DNA of 64,000 bases, taken from Batillaria attramentaria (lineage: Eukaryota; Mollusca; Gastropoda; Batillariidae). Position numbers and translations under genes: made by a program. The DNA is taken from the NCBI GenBank assembly GCA_018292915.2, contig JACVVK020000005.1, positions 4,822,001 to 4,886,000 on the forward strand, read 5' to 3'. Below, piece after piece: positions 46,275 through 59,682 of this stretch. Under the pieces are notes generated by a model. It made no database searches. It was not told where the DNA came from and saw nothing but the letters and a program-made list of their open reading frames with translations. Position 1 is the first letter of the stretch; every line of letters begins with the position of its first letter.

Positions 46275-49084
46275 TCATTGTGAAAACTCTATATATACAT
46301 TGACCGTTTGTGCCACTGCAGTATGCGACATAATATAAATAATTGAGGAAAACTTCTGAATTGGTGTTACACTTTCACAGAGGAAATTTTTTTATATATA
46401 TATGGAAAATGCATTGTAGCAGATTGTTTTGGCTTGCATGAGCTACACAGCTTTACAGCTTTGAATTTTTAGTAAGGTTTTAGAGCTATGGTTTACAGGT
46501 ATAGTTCAGATGAAATGGGATGGAATTTGGGGGGGGGGGGGGGGTCGGCATCTTGGTATACATGTGTACAAATGAAACAGTTATGTGATTATATTATTAT
46601 TATATTATTATTTTTGATCGATGTGATGTGTGTGTGACAAATTCTGTACATGTATATATTTGTAACACTGAGTAATTCCATTCAAATGAGTATAGTTACT
46701 GAGTTCTTCAGCTTTGATCGTCAGTAGTAGGTCTGTCGCATGACGGTGCGTGTCGCTTTTTTCACGCCTGAGCGTATCGGATTATGGGACATGTCTCCGT
46801 GCATGCTCATAAATGCCCCCATGATATGAAAAGACTTAACTACATGAAGCGCATTTCATTCTTTGAGCGGCGAAGCCCGCGGTCCCTTTGTTGTCTCTGG
46901 GGCTTGACCCGAGAGTGGGGGAAGTATGTGAAACATTTCAGCCAGCCCTCGCATCATTGTCGGTACGCGGCCTACACACGCTACCATGCTGCCCCGACTG
47001 CGCTCAGGTAGATCTCTACTTGTGTCAGGTTGATAGCCTTTGTCGTTGGATTCGGATGCCATTACTGTGGCCACTCATTCCTTCAGTGCGAGTGCGACCC
47101 CCGAGGGGTGGGACTGTACAGCGCGTCCTGATTTGCGGCATATTGTTGGTTACCACTATATAATACCAGTCTCCTTGACCTGGCTGCCTTCAATGTGTAC
47201 AGAGTGCACCGGTTAACCCAGGTAAACTGTGTGCATGTCGCAGTAACTTTATTTCATCCTGTCCTGTGATTGCAAAGTTGTCGGGGGAGTACGGAGCATT
47301 TTTAAGGGTGAGAATTGAGATAGTGCATCTCTCTCTCTCGCTGGGGAGCCAAGTTGGTACAATGGTAGTGTTCAAGCGTCAGTGAGATGGAATCCCAACT
47401 TGGAGCCGAACATTTAAATTTCCTAGAACTGTTTTTACGCAATGGACAAGGACGTGAAATGTAAAATTAAACACAACCAGCGTAAATCCTCACCCTCCAG
47501 AATCTTACGTTAATTAATCAGTTAGTGCTAAGTAATTTTTAAAACAATATCCCACAATTCGCCTCGCATGCTTCTGCCATAATGAGCCCAAGTATGACGA
47601 CCTCATAGCGGAATAGTAATAAACAGAGCTTTCAAAGTGTACATGGAATAATGATGCCTTTCAGACATAAGCTGTGTTGTCCCTAAAAGGAAATGTGGAA
47701 GTCGCGGGTAGGAAGAATAGCAGGTCTTAAGAGAACCAGGTGTGCGTGTTGTGCGGTTTCCATTCAAAGGTGAGTCTTAGGTGTGCTTGCTCCCAGGTGA
47801 GCTTGGTATAGTCCTGCTTGTATGTCGGCGGCGAGGGGAGTCCACCTTGCCGTTTGTTTACACGCGCACCTTGGCCAGGTAGGAACTGCCAAAAGCACCA
47901 GCCGAAGTATGCTGAGGGTTGGAGTTGCGACAACCCCGATCAGTTTGAGGCGATTGGCGTGTTTACCCAGCACTGGCTTGTGGTCCGCTATCCCTATCCG
48001 GTTGTCATCATCCAGACCATGTCAGCAGCATCTGTTGGTTTGGATGCTCAGCTTGTGAAAATACTACGTGCACTGCGTAGGTGGACTTGCTTTTCTGGTA
48101 CCAGTATTGTATAAGGAGCTGAGTGTTTAGGCAGCGTGTTTCCAGCATCTGACATCAGTACATGGATGCGCATTGGGTGAGTACATCCAGAGGTAGATTC
48201 TGTGCTACATTCGAAGACCATACCAGACACAGGCAGACTTTTGCTAATTAAAGAAATTTTGACAACTATGAACTTTGTACAAGTACCATCATCCTTTATG
48301 GCTAAACCTTGAGGTGGATTAGTACCAGTGCATGGTACATGTATGTGTACATCTAGTTTTTGCACAGTCTGAGAATCGGGTTCAGTCAGTCGGTGGTAGT
48401 TAAAAACAAGATCTTCATGTGGCTTCCTCCTTGTCTGGCAGCTGACACCAACCTTGGTGAAATCTTCAAAGGCTGCCCTTCCCATACCTGCATGTTGTCA
48501 ATGCATAGTTGACGTTTGTTTTCAGTCGCACAGTTATGGACTTATCCTGAAAATCTACCTCAGCCTTGCGACAGTCTGCACACTGTCCAGTGTCCCTAAA
48601 CCTGTGCTGTGCACCAGAGAGCACATGATTTCTCGGCTTTGTCTGTACAGTCAATTCACAAAGGGCTGAAAAAAAACTTGCATCTGTTTGTTCTGAGAGC
48701 AGCTTTGTGTGGGGCCGCATAAACTATCAGCAAAGGGCACGATCCTTGGCGTTTCACTGGTCGGGGAATGCATGGGATGCACGCAGCCATACATAACTTT
48801 GCTGACCGTGAAGATATTGGAGTAATCGGTTGACATTTGGAACTTTCCCCTCCACTTGGAATTCACTGGAGCGCATAGCCTGCCCTCTCACAGCTGTCTC
48901 GGGTACAGTGGCGGTAAATTTTGGCTCCTTATGGTCCCTGCATTCTGCTGTATCCCCCCTCCCCCACCCCCACCCCCAGGCCAGCATTCTTTTTTACCTC
49001 CCTCACATACCAGCTTCCTGCACTCGATGGCCTAGGTGCAACATATAATTTTGTATGATTGTGTGAAATACTGTGCACGCACGC

Positions 49085-49086
<2 letters not shown>
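46275..49086. other. Intergenic or intronic, nothing recognised
   Basis: A poly-G tract lies at about 46529-46543. A weak tRNA-like fragment (gagccaagttggtacaatgg) lies at about 47346. A donor-like AAAG|GTGAGT occurs at 47770/47771, with no frame or partner exon to support it. Longer readings on both strands look random. Confidence 0.5.

Positions 49087-49130
<44 letters not shown>
49087..49130. repeat. (CA)n microsatellite
   Basis: About 22 CA units preceded by ACGC-type variants. Confidence 0.95.
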
Positions 49131-49132
<2 letters not shown>

Positions 49133-52100
49133 TTTCCATAATAAATGAGTTTACTCTTTTAAACTGGTCCCACATCGTGTGTGGCATCTTCCATAGTCAA
49201 AATGAGGCTGTGCAAGTAATGAATAAGTAGTGACTGAAAGCAGTGAAATGCATTGAGCGTTGACCATGTTTTGATTCGTGTTCTTGAGCATCAGCCTACT
49301 TAAATGATGCGTTCACCTGTGTGGTTGATATTCACAGTCTTCACCATGAGTGTAAAGAAATCAACCAGGACACGCATGAGCGTCGTGTTCCAGTATTTCA
49401 GTTCTCTGTCTTTTATTAATAGTCCTCTTAGAAATTTACCTTGTTTAGTAGGTGTTAGTATTGCACAAATTTCACGCCTGGGGACTGGCGCACCAGTCGT
49501 GGTCCTACCAGGTATTTCATTGACTCGGTTTTGTATGAGGTCATTGAGGGCAAAGCTGGTTTTGTTTTGGACCCAGACACACACAAAAAACCTTGCCATC
49601 GACGCTTCTCTTACTCACTATCACGTGCTGTTCCCAGCAGTCTGTCTGGGCCAGCCTGGCGATGCCATGCAGTGGTATAATGAATGATTGCTGATGTATT
49701 TGGCAACAGTGGCTGTCAGTCCTGGGGGCGCTCTATCGGCGGTCTGGCCTGCCCTGATTGTCTTCACGCGGACAGGTGTAATTCCCCTGACACTCGCCAG
49801 GAAATGGGGAGAAATCGAGCCCCGGTAGCGGCCATTCCGCTGCCTGCCACACATACTTTTTTCCCCCTTTTTATGTCCGGGGATGGATGAGGGATGTGGG
49901 GAGGGGGACGGACCTCGTACCCCTGACCCTCTGAAAGTATGGCATTGATGCAATCAGCAATGTGTGTTTGAAAAATCTAGAAAGGAATAAGGGTAGAGTA
50001 AGAGGTGGACTGATGTGTTAGTTTTGTCTTTCCTGTTTCCGTTTTTAGAAATATGTTTCATGAAAATACTTTCCAGTATTTTTTTAAAATCAGCTTTAGT
50101 TAGGTAGAACAGCCCTGTTTCCATTGCGCCTGTAGGGAATCTGCAGACTCGGTCTCGCTCTCTCAGTTCACCTTTGTTTGTCTTTTAAACTTTGGACCCC
50201 AGTTAGCTATTCCTGTGATTGGAGATGTTATACTTTGCATTTAAACCTAGTTTGTTGGGTGGTGGGTCAGTTTTTGGAACTGTGTGTGTGTGTTTGTGTG
50301 TCTGTGAGAGAGAGTCACTCACTCACTCACTGTATGTGTGAAGTATCCATGCCAGAGCTTTTTGTACCTGCTGTGTTGGGTTGTATGTGCTGGCCACTCC
50401 TGGCCTCAGCCTTCAGTTTGCACTGCGGATGTCAACAGTCCGTGCGAGCTTGCTCCGCGTGTCCTCTCAGAATGTGGTGTGTACACGTCTGCAAACTTCG
50501 GGCAGAGGTGGCCTATTTGGGTCAAAGATCGCCGCAGAAAATTAATTTATCTTTCAGCCCACCTTTGCCCCAGGCAGCCCGGTACAGGTATTAACGAGAG
50601 CTGTGCCCTTGGATTAGAGTATGCTTATTCCTGACGGGATGTTCTGAAGCTGACGCATGAATGTTTAATTCGGCCATTTGCCTCCGTCCCGAGCCATTCT
50701 GATTCACTCACTGCGAGAGTGCGGTTGTTACTTGGGGGGTACTTCTCCTGTGTGGATGATAAATCATTTAGCCTGTTCACGCCATGTCCATGATGGCTTG
50801 CTAATGCATTTGTGTGTGATACATTGGCGCTGATACATAGGTGTTGCGTGTATATCAAATACAGATTGTATAAATTTTATTTCGTCATCTGGTGACATTT
50901 AGAATTGACACCTGTGAACCGGAAGGAGTCAGGTCACTGCGTTTGTCTCTTTACCGGCAGTTCAGTTAGACTGTCGATCCTGTTTGAACAGTTACACATT
51001 ATTATATATTCAATAATAATGAATATAAATAAGCTCCATTTCCAGAGGGGTACTTACCTTCGGGTGACTAAGGGTGTAATTTTAGGGTGGGGCGGGTAAT
51101 AAATTCACGCGCTCAGTGGGCTCTTGTTTGGCCTGTGGGCAATCATTGCTACCTCCCCCCCCCCCCCCCAGGTACACCCAGTTCTGCACTCGGAGTGAGA
51201 GGATCGTTTGTGTTGAGCTCATGACTCGCCGTCCAGGGGCTATTTAGTCATCACAAATGCGCGTCACACACCAACAGATTTCACAACTCACAGGGTTCCG
51301 TCCCTGATATTTTTGATCGACGTGACGTGTGTGATAAACAGGATCTCAAAGGTTGTAAGATTAAGAAAGTCCCTTCTTGTGTTCCCCAGTGTGTATTTGT
51401 TTTGGGTCCCGGACTCACTAGTATCGGGGAGGGGAAGGGGGGGGGGTGTCCACTGACGACGGTCTCCACTTTCACTTTCAGCAGGGAAGTAGGGGGTGGA
51501 GGTGTCATCGCCTATTGCCTAATTTCAGGCGGGATGGGGGTGGGGGGATTGACCAGGGCCTCTAATTTCAGGTGGTGGTGGGTGTGGGGGGAACATCATA
51601 AAACCAAACTCGGGCTTTGTGATACAAGTGACAAGGCAGGTTGGAGTCGGTAACGCAGTATTGCTGCGTGGCGGGTACCTGTGCAAATCTTGTGCGCCCG
51701 TGTGCACTCAGACTGCCCAAGGGAGGAAAATCCGCCAGAGATCAAACACACAATACTGAAACCGAAGGAGAGGACGATCACCCAAAACGGCTATCGCATT
51801 GCGTCAGCGCTAAATTCCGGGACTGCCTTGTCACATTGTGTGCCGTTTTAATGGCGTCATGCAGCAGGTCAGCCGCTTGTTTGGGAAACAACCTGCTATT
51901 TTTGACCCACCTAACCAGGCTTTGTTGGATGCCTCGACTGAGACTCCTGCAGTGCTGGTGTCTGTCCTGCGCGGCTCGATTGGTGGGCGATACCCTATAC
52001 AGAGGAATTTATTCTCGGCCCAGCCGGGCATGCGTTTTATGTACCTTTGTTGTTGGATATCTGGTAGACGGCTTTTCTTGGCTTTATCTTGTGTCAAGGG

Positions 52101-52415
52101 TATAGTACAGTGCGAGAGAAGGGGGTGAAGTGCGGGATATACTTCTTGTGAACGCCGGCGATAGATCGCCAGTCTGTCAGTGGCACAGTGACTACTGTAG
52201 TTTGCTTTCCAGTATTGCGGACGTGCATTGCCGTTTCCGCTACGTGTGTTTGTTTTCAGTCACATCACATGCAGAATATGAGTAGCAAAGGTTATGCAGA
52301 TTTTCTGCCTTCACGTTGCATCGTGTCTAGGGCGGCCAGTTTGACGTTGCCGGGATGACCACTGCACACAGGTTTTACAAGAAATACACGACAGATGAAT
52401 AATAAGTGTACGCAA
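49131..52415. other. Intergenic or intronic, nothing recognised
   Basis: GC content is somewhat higher than on the left. A poly-C tract lies at about 51157-51169 and G-rich stretches at 51428-51600. Overlapping frames of up to 154 codons at 51641-52128 were examined. They show no domain, no splice context and overlap each other in different frames, so they are not called. Confidence 0.5.
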
Positions 52416-52735
52416 GTGTGAGGACAGTTTTGATAACATGTGCTCAGATCTTAGCTTGACAGCTTTGAGAACCAGTTTGCAATGCATGATACCGTGTAGC
52501 TGAAGGATAAGTCGCGGGCCTCATGATGTGTCCATTTCTCTCTTTCTCCCTGCCTCTCTCTCTCAGTCTTTGGGGTGCAACCAAAAACAACAAATATAAG
52601 AACTGCATGAAACTGTGCACAGTTTGATAAAATGCGTTAAGATCTTAAGTGTGGTCACTTTGAAACCAGTGCGCTGCACATGGTAAGCTTGTAAGCTGAA
52701 GGATAAGTCACGGGCCTCATGCGGTGTCACAGGTG
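52415..52735. repeat. Direct duplication, unit about 110 bp, spaced about 190 bp
   Basis: Block one (about 52420-52530) and block two (about 52615-52725) share 'acagttttgataa.atg.g', 'agatctta', 'aaccagt..gc', 'gctgaaggataagtc' and 'cgggcctcatg', in the same order. The copies are diverged. Confidence 0.8.
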
Positions 52736-53233
52736 GTCACTAAATTACAGGGAGTGAACCACTTCCCGTCACTGGTGTTAACGATCATCAAGGCTGCTTC
52801 ATCACGGGCGGATGTCAACACTTAGATCCAGAATTAAGCAATGCAGAACAACCCCTCCCCTCTACCCCCCCCCCTCCCTTTCCGTCCCCTTGTTCACCAT
52901 GAGGTGATAGTGCGAAATCGGGTAGGTACCTGACTAATTTTAGTAATTACAGGTGTGTTGATAAACATCTGGCTGGGGGCTGGCATTAAGTGGCGCCGTG
53001 ACGCGATGCCTGTTTCCTATCACGTCTGGAAGTGAGAAAGGGTCCACTGTGGGTTATAGTGATGGACAGAACAGGCTTTCTAGTTTCCCCAACAGGAAGC
53101 TCCCAGAGGAAGTGTATCTGTTGGAAGTTGTTCATCAAGGAGTCTGGGTATGATGAGATTTACGCCTTTCAGTTATAAAGTACATAATGATTAGACAGGT
53201 CTACACTGGCCGGAATACACTAGGAGGACCAGG

Positions 53234-53236
<3 letters not shown>

Positions 53237-53278
<42 letters not shown>
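53237..53278. repeat. (GT)n microsatellite
   Basis: About 21 uninterrupted GT units. Confidence 0.95.
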
Positions 53279-53280
<2 letters not shown>

Positions 53281-54890
53281 ACTGTACAGTCACATGTAAT
53301 GGTGTATGCTAAATTGATGAATAGCTCATCCGTATGAGCCTACTGAGGATGACGTACGTAACAAGTTGCTTGAGACTGGATGGTGTTTGTGCTTGTGACG
53401 GAGGGAGGGGGAGCGATGGGGCTGGAGAGAGAGAGAGAGAGGGGGGGGGGGGAGCAGTTGAGATTATCAACAATTAATTGTGTTGCTCTTAGCGGCCCAG
53501 TGTTTGTCTTCGTGGCTGAGAGGATGGCACCGAGGCTTGATATTGGCCTAGCACGAACCTTGATAATACCTGCTTGGCGCCAGATAAAGGCAGTTTGACT
53601 ACACAGCATTCTCTCCTCTTCTGTCGGAATGGGATGTGTGTCTTGGTCGGTTCTGCTTCGTGTCGTGAGAGGGATTCATGTAGGAAGAATGGGAGGAGGC
53701 GGGCACTGACTGATAGTGGAGGTGCGGTGTCTTGCGCTGGTGGTTCAGGTTCGTATACTGACTTGACTTACGTGCCGTGTGCAGGCTTACTCCTGTCAAG
53801 CCAGTGTGCGGTGTCCACTTCAGATCAGTCGTAAGGTAGACGCGGATTGTTTGATGTTCGTATTTACTGGCGGCTTACATAACATGTTACGTGTCGCACA
53901 GATGGGCCCTCATGATATTCAGACTCTCAAGTGTAACGGCGCTAAATGTAGACATTGAGTTCTTATGGTGTGTGCAGCTCTCGCGGTTTTATGTATACAC
54001 TATACATGTATACATGTCTGTCTTTGGTTCAGGTGTTGGCGTAAATTTATACGAAGCGTGCATCTGTGCACATGATATACTACACCAGTAAATAAATTTT
54101 GCAGGAGCTCCCAACAGATGTTGGCGCCTTGATGGCCAATCTCGCGCCCACGTGCATTTTTACTCAGCCGGACCGACGCGAAGGCAGCGCGCTGTTACGG
54201 AAAGTTGCATGGTCTCAGTTTCAACTGCGTTCCCCGACAGGAACAAACTGCCACTAAGTCAAATTTGGCTGGGCTCCAGCCCTGTCCACAGTGTTTCATA
54301 TCTGGTGCTTACCCTTGGCGCTTTCAAAAATAGGCGCTTTTTGTCGGAGAGCAGATTGTTTTTAACACTGACGACCGTTCTGCGTAAGACAGCAATCGGG
54401 CAAGCGGCGCGCAGTGGTCTATGGAGAAGAGGAAACGCCTTTTCTGGTTTCAGAGATTAGCCCAGTGAGTCGTGGTCCGTTTTCAGTGGGTGCCTTGTGT
54501 TACCGCTTTGAAGTGTCACGCAGTTATTTAATTTTGGAGCGGATGGATATATTATATATATATATATGGTCAAGAGTACAGAGTTGAGTCGAGTGAGTGT
54601 GACATGAGTACCCAGTTTTCAGCAAAGTGATAAACAAACTATTTTATGTGAATTTGGTGTGTCTTGTCATGAGCAATCTTCACAGAATCTGATTTTCTCA
54701 TACAAGTTGTCGATTGGCCATATTTGAAAAAATAAGTTGTGAGTTTGTACATAACATTAAACACTGTCACAATTTTGCAGACTTGAAATTTCAAGGCAAA
54801 AACAAACCAGTGATGTTGTTTGCATTTTGTGTTTTTATTTTCAAGGCTTAACCTTCAACCATATCACAAAAGAGAAGGAAAGACTCACCA
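53279..54890. other. Intergenic or intronic, nothing recognised
   Basis: A (GA)n/G-tract lies at 53427-53451, plus a short (AT)n near 54552. CpG is locally raised at 54120-54430, but I found no coding exon, donor or motif cluster that I would defend. Confidence 0.5.
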
Positions 54891-57000
54891 GATGCAAAGA
54901 AATGCAATGAAAAAGTGGTGTGAACATAACTTTACATCAAGCAGCATGCTAAACTGAAATGAGCACCATTATGACAGAGTACTGATACTGTTTGGTCAAT
55001 AAAAACTTCTTAAGAACATTGTTTGGGTTAATCAATAATAATGTAGTGCAATACATGAACAATAATAAATGATACGTGAACAGAAATGGATTCAAATGTT
55101 TCTGGTTTTCTGCTTGACGGAACATGTCAATAAAACCCTTTAAAAAGCTAAACATTTTATTCCAGTTATTATCGTTTCCCAGTAAAATTAAAGACTGACC
55201 CTTGAAATACATGCAAAAACAAAAATAACAGTTGCTACTTCACTGTGTCCCTGAATAAAGTGATCAAAGAAAGAACTGAGCATGCTTAAACATAACATTA
55301 CAACGTGACAGACTCATTCAATACTTTTAAAGTCACACAGGAGGAAAAGGTACCAAAAAATACATTACCAGTGACTTTGTTTTTATGGTAAGTAAAACTT
55401 ACTCACACAAAAATGTATCTAACAGATTTAACACTATGAATTATTACCATATCCAGCTGTCTGAACATAACTTGACACACTTGAACACAACATTACACTG
55501 TGACAGACAAATTTCAGATAGCTAAAGTCAACCAGAAGGAAAAAGAACAAAACATATCAGTTGTAGTAAGTGTGGTTCAATGGGAGGTACTCTTTAACCC
55601 CCTCAAAGTATGATTTTAAGCTTAATCCCATAGATAATTGCTATCTCAAGCTACATGAATGTAACTTTACGCAACTTCGAACATAACACTACACTGTGAC
55701 AGACTCATTTGAGACTGTCAAATTCAAACAAGAGGAAACGGAACAAAAAAATGTATTACCAGGAAGTGTGCTTTAATCGAAGGTACACATTCTCTTCACA
55801 AAAATATGATTTAAAAGCATAATAAAATTGTTAACTGTCATCATCAAGTTGCTGGAACTTAACTTGACAAACACTCATGCAACGGCTTTCACTCAAACAC
55901 ACACAGGGATGATGTATACAAACTGCTATAATCAAAAAGGGGCTCACAGCATAGGAAATAGTGAATACATATGATTTTTCAGTACAGCAAAGGAAAAAAA
56001 TGTAACCTTTGACTGAACATAACTTGAAACCCACTGTCTGTGTATAAAGTTGTGTTCAAACACAAACAGCTCCTGCACATTTTCTATTGGTGTGATCCTG
56101 GAAAAAAAAAACCACAGTCATGAATAAAAACACATAATTTTGCTGTCCTCTATTTCTGGCCATTAAAAAAATGAAGGAATGCCCAAGTTGTTGTTTGTAC
56201 ATAATATAACAACTGCATGAATCTGGGTACGGTGTGTAAAGTTAACTTCAAGAAACAAACAGATGAACACACAAAAATGTGTTTGAATGGAAATTTTCAA
56301 GACTCCAGGGAGAAAAATTATTCCAAAGATGTTTAGCAGGATATTTTATTTTTGTTTGGTGCTAGACTTGTCGTCGTATGAGTTTGAACATAATGCTGAC
56401 GACCTTCGTTTGTGAGTAAAGTTGTGTTCAATCCAGAGACATCTGAAATTTTACATAAGAAAGCTTTACTCTCCGCAAAGGATCTTTTTCAGAGTAGCTT
56501 TTCACCTAAAAATACCTAAGGCATTCATTGTTTGTTGCTGAATACACAACTTTTGTAACAGAGTCATGAACATAACGTTTACAACCTAAACCAAAAATGT
56601 CTCCACGGCTGTATCGATTAGAATCACGACAAGGATTAACGTCCACGTGTTGGTGATACCAATCACCACACTAACATCGAGTTTACCATTGCCGCTGTTG
56701 TCAGCAGTATTCCAAAATGCACAAGAACACAGACTCTTTGTGTTTATTCACTTTTTGCTGCTGAGTTGACTAGATTTGTCTGAAGATAAAACTTACCCTC
56801 GGGATTATCGGCTGCCTCCTCCAGTGACGGTAAACAAAGTCATCAGCTCAAAGAAATCGTGCTTCCAGCTTGTGTTTGAAACATCCGCTGGTTGAATTTA
56901 TCTCATACCCGAGTGTAGCGATCGATTTTTTCTCGCATGAACATAACAGTAAAATTAACACACCGTCGGGTCTTCGAAATCAACACGAAGTTTCTTTTCA
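54890..57000. repeat. Degenerate array with about 185-bp period, marked by GAACATAAC
   Basis: GAACATAAC or a one- or two-base variant recurs at about 54922, 55120, 55288, 55464, 55679, 55855, 56015, 56198, 56386, 56568, 56724 (weak) and 56939, with steps mostly of 160-215 bp. Longer shared text ('cactgtgacagactcatt', 'aggaaaaggaacaaaa', 'tgtattacca') ties the units at 55.28, 55.48 and 55.68 kb, spaced 196 bp. Later units add 'gtaaagttgtgttcaa', partly complementary to the marker. Confidence 0.7.
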
Positions 57001-57479
57001 ACAACACGAGATATATCGGTGTTCTTCCATGAAAAATAAAGAGTGAAAAAACGATGTTGAGATTATGCAAGTTAGGTATTTCGCAGGACAAAAGTACATT
57101 CGACCTCGGTGGTCGATGTTGATCATCGGAAGTTTACGCCGACGTTATGTCCAAACGTGCCTACATTTTCAGTCATTTTTCTAAAAAACGGAAAATATTT
57201 GACACCTGCCAGTATGCCGACTGAAATAAAGGCAGTTTTGAGCATTTGGAGACAGCAAATGGGTTCACTGACCGTTCTCCATGTTTCTCAAAATAACACT
57301 TCAGCGATCGCAAGTACTTTCTGTCACGTTTTTCTTCCACTGCAATCACCGATTTTTCGCCCAAAACCCAGAGTTTTAAACGCAAGAAGTAAATGTACCA
57401 CATCCAATTCTCACTGTTTGAAACTCTGATTTATACTGAACAAGTGAGCCAAAGTAGACAACTGTGCATGCTTTTTAAA

Positions 57480-57735
57480 CAAATTTGTAGCATCATTCAT
57501 GTGAATGGGTAGCCATTTTGAGCAGTCGACTCACCTCTGTACTCTTGACCATATTTGTGAGGTGGTTTCCGGACAGAAAAAGCTGCCCGAAATTTTTATA
57601 GAATGATTCATCAAAGTGTGCGTCTGTACTACTTGCGAGTGCAGTTGCCCACACCGGCAGACATTAATTGGTTTAATTAGCCGCCCGTGAACCGACGGAT
57701 CTAGCCGTTCTGTCATAATCACACAGACGGTAAGT
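57480..57735. promoter_or_regulatory. CpG-rich area with consensus donors on both strands
   Basis: On the plus strand CACAGACG|GTAAGT ends a possible exon at 57729. On the minus strand GTACAGAG|GTGAGT ends a possible exon at 57536 that would start near 57722 with an ATG-led frame of 62 codons. Upstream sequence from 56900 is CpG-rich. This could be a bidirectional start region, but no partner exon was identified on either side. Confidence 0.3.
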
Positions 57736-57811
57736 TCCTTGAGTAGTCTGAGTGATTTATGATTATGATTGATGTGATTTGCTTCTGTAGGAAGTCATTA
57801 TTTTTTTCTGT

Positions 57812-58390
57812 GTGTGGGGGGGGGGGGGGGTCGTCTGTGTGTTTAAACATTTTACTCTCAGGGTTGCTTGATATATCAGTATCCACATCACAGATCAGGT
57901 ATCGGCCATAAACCGATTCTTTTTCGAAACGGCCGATTACTTGTCGGTCTGTCCGTCCGCGTATCTGTATACATGTCTGTGCGCGATAGTTCTCACATCA
58001 CGATCAAAATTAGTGGGTGTACATGTATACTAAAGGGAACCCCGGGCTCACTATGATTCTGGCGGGAGTGAAAAAAAAATCGGAGTTAAACTGACTTCCT
58101 GTTACACTACGTATCACCAAACTGACAGGGAGACTAGAAAGCACAATTTAGGTCTCACATTACAATCAAGATTGGTGGATTTACTCAGTAGGGGCCTGTA
58201 AACATTATGGCGGGGGGGGGGGGGGGGGGGTGTCGGAAAATCAGAGTTTAAACGTCCATTTCCACGGCGTATCGCCAGACAGGGAGACTGACCAGAAATT
58301 ACGTACTAGACTGATCACATCATTAGCCCTGGCTGTACTCTGGGGTACCCTGAAAACAATCTGGTGTGTGTGTGGGGGGGGGGGGGGGGA
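57812..58390. repeat. Cluster of three poly-G tracts with related flanks
   Basis: G-runs at about 57817-57831, 58212-58230 and 58373-58389 are each followed within about 100 bp by a similar phrase (cgtatcgccaaactgggaga / cgtatcaccaaactgacagg / cgtatcgccagacagggaga). This suggests a diverged tandem duplication of roughly 170-230 bp carrying its G-tract. Confidence 0.6.
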
Positions 58391-58507
58391 TCTCGGACCC
58401 CCGTTTCATGTCCTTTTCCGCCACGTATCGCCAAACTGGGAGACCATAAAGCTACCAGAAAGAGACCAGACTACACGTATCATCGTCAGGCCAGGCGAAG
58501 CTATATA

Positions 58508-58508
<1 letters not shown>

Positions 58509-58557
<49 letters not shown>
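58509..58557. repeat. (GT)n microsatellite
   Basis: About 24 GT units. Confidence 0.95.
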
Positions 58558-58561
<4 letters not shown>

Positions 58562-59149
58562 ATCACTTCTGCGCCACAGTGGACAGTGTTTACTGCAGAT
58601 GTCGTATACTTTGAGTTTTGTGGTCAAGGGAATTTGCCCTGTTATATTTCCTGCAGATACGAAGCCGTGTGCTTTGGATCATTCACAGCATTGACGTTTT
58701 TTGTTTTTTTTTGTGCCGCAAAATTTATTTTGTTCTTTGTGTCCAGTGCTATTCCATTGATTTTTGCCTGCAGCTGATGTAGCTAGTTCGATCGTGTAGA
58801 TGGATGGGTGACAGAGCATATATATATATATATTTGTTTTCTTTGTTATGCACATCGTGTAAATCATAGTTTATAAGTGCTGCTGGAGATTTTATGTGAA
58901 GACGACATGATAGTTATTTGATTGTTCAGCTGCCGCTGGTTAATACTCGTTATTATTATCAGCAGTGCTGAATGTAACTTGACAAGAATCAGCAATGGCC
59001 AAATTAAGGAGGAGTTAATGTTTGCGTTGCATGTGTGGTTCTCTTTTTGCAGCAAGACATGACATTTTATGGCAGTGTGGATTATCGTAGTTGTAATTAT
59101 TGTTAATAGGCTAGATAACTTTTCCCCACGAATAATGATACTCAAACAC

Positions 59150-59560
59150 GGACCTACACTTATTTATGATGAACCTTTCATTTTTGTGCTAAATACTGAT
59201 TGCATAAATTACAGCACAGCGGGTTTGGAAAGTTCTGGCGAAGTTGGACCTACAGTCATATGATGAACCTATGAACCTTTCATTTTTATGCTAACTACAG
59301 AATGCGTAAATGACAGCACGGCGGGTTTGGAAAGCTCTGGCAAAGTTGGACCTACACTCATATGATGAACCTTTCGTGTTTGTAATTAAGCACTGGCGGA
59401 GCAGGACCTACACTCATTTATGACTATGAACCTTTCATTTTTATGCTAACTACAGAATGCGTAAATGACAGCACGGCGGGTTTGGAAAGCTCTGGCAAAG
59501 TTGGACCTACACTCATATGATGAACCTTTCGTTTTTGTAGTAATTACAGTAGGTTGTAAA
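59150..59560. repeat. Complex tandem repeat, unit about 115 bp, four or more copies
   Basis: The phrases 'gatgaacctttc.tttttgt', 'gctaactacagaatgcgtaa', 'gacagcacggcgggtttgga' and 'aagttggacctacactcat' repeat in order from about 59160. One unit is shortened (59380-59415). Two copies are nearly identical, so part of the array duplicated recently. Confidence 0.9.
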
Positions 59561-59682
59561 CATGGTCTGGTTTGGATCTGGCGAAATCAGATACAGTGTA
59601 CTGATCGTAAACGTCACATGGCAGGCAAGCCACAGCACTACAGTGAAATTCAAGAAAACTTGTGCATGTAGCGGTATTTGCA

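Noticed and set aside
51641..52128. Frames of 154 and 96 codons
   Set aside because: They overlap in different frames, have no domain and no acceptor/donor pattern, and are compatible with chance in GC-richer DNA.
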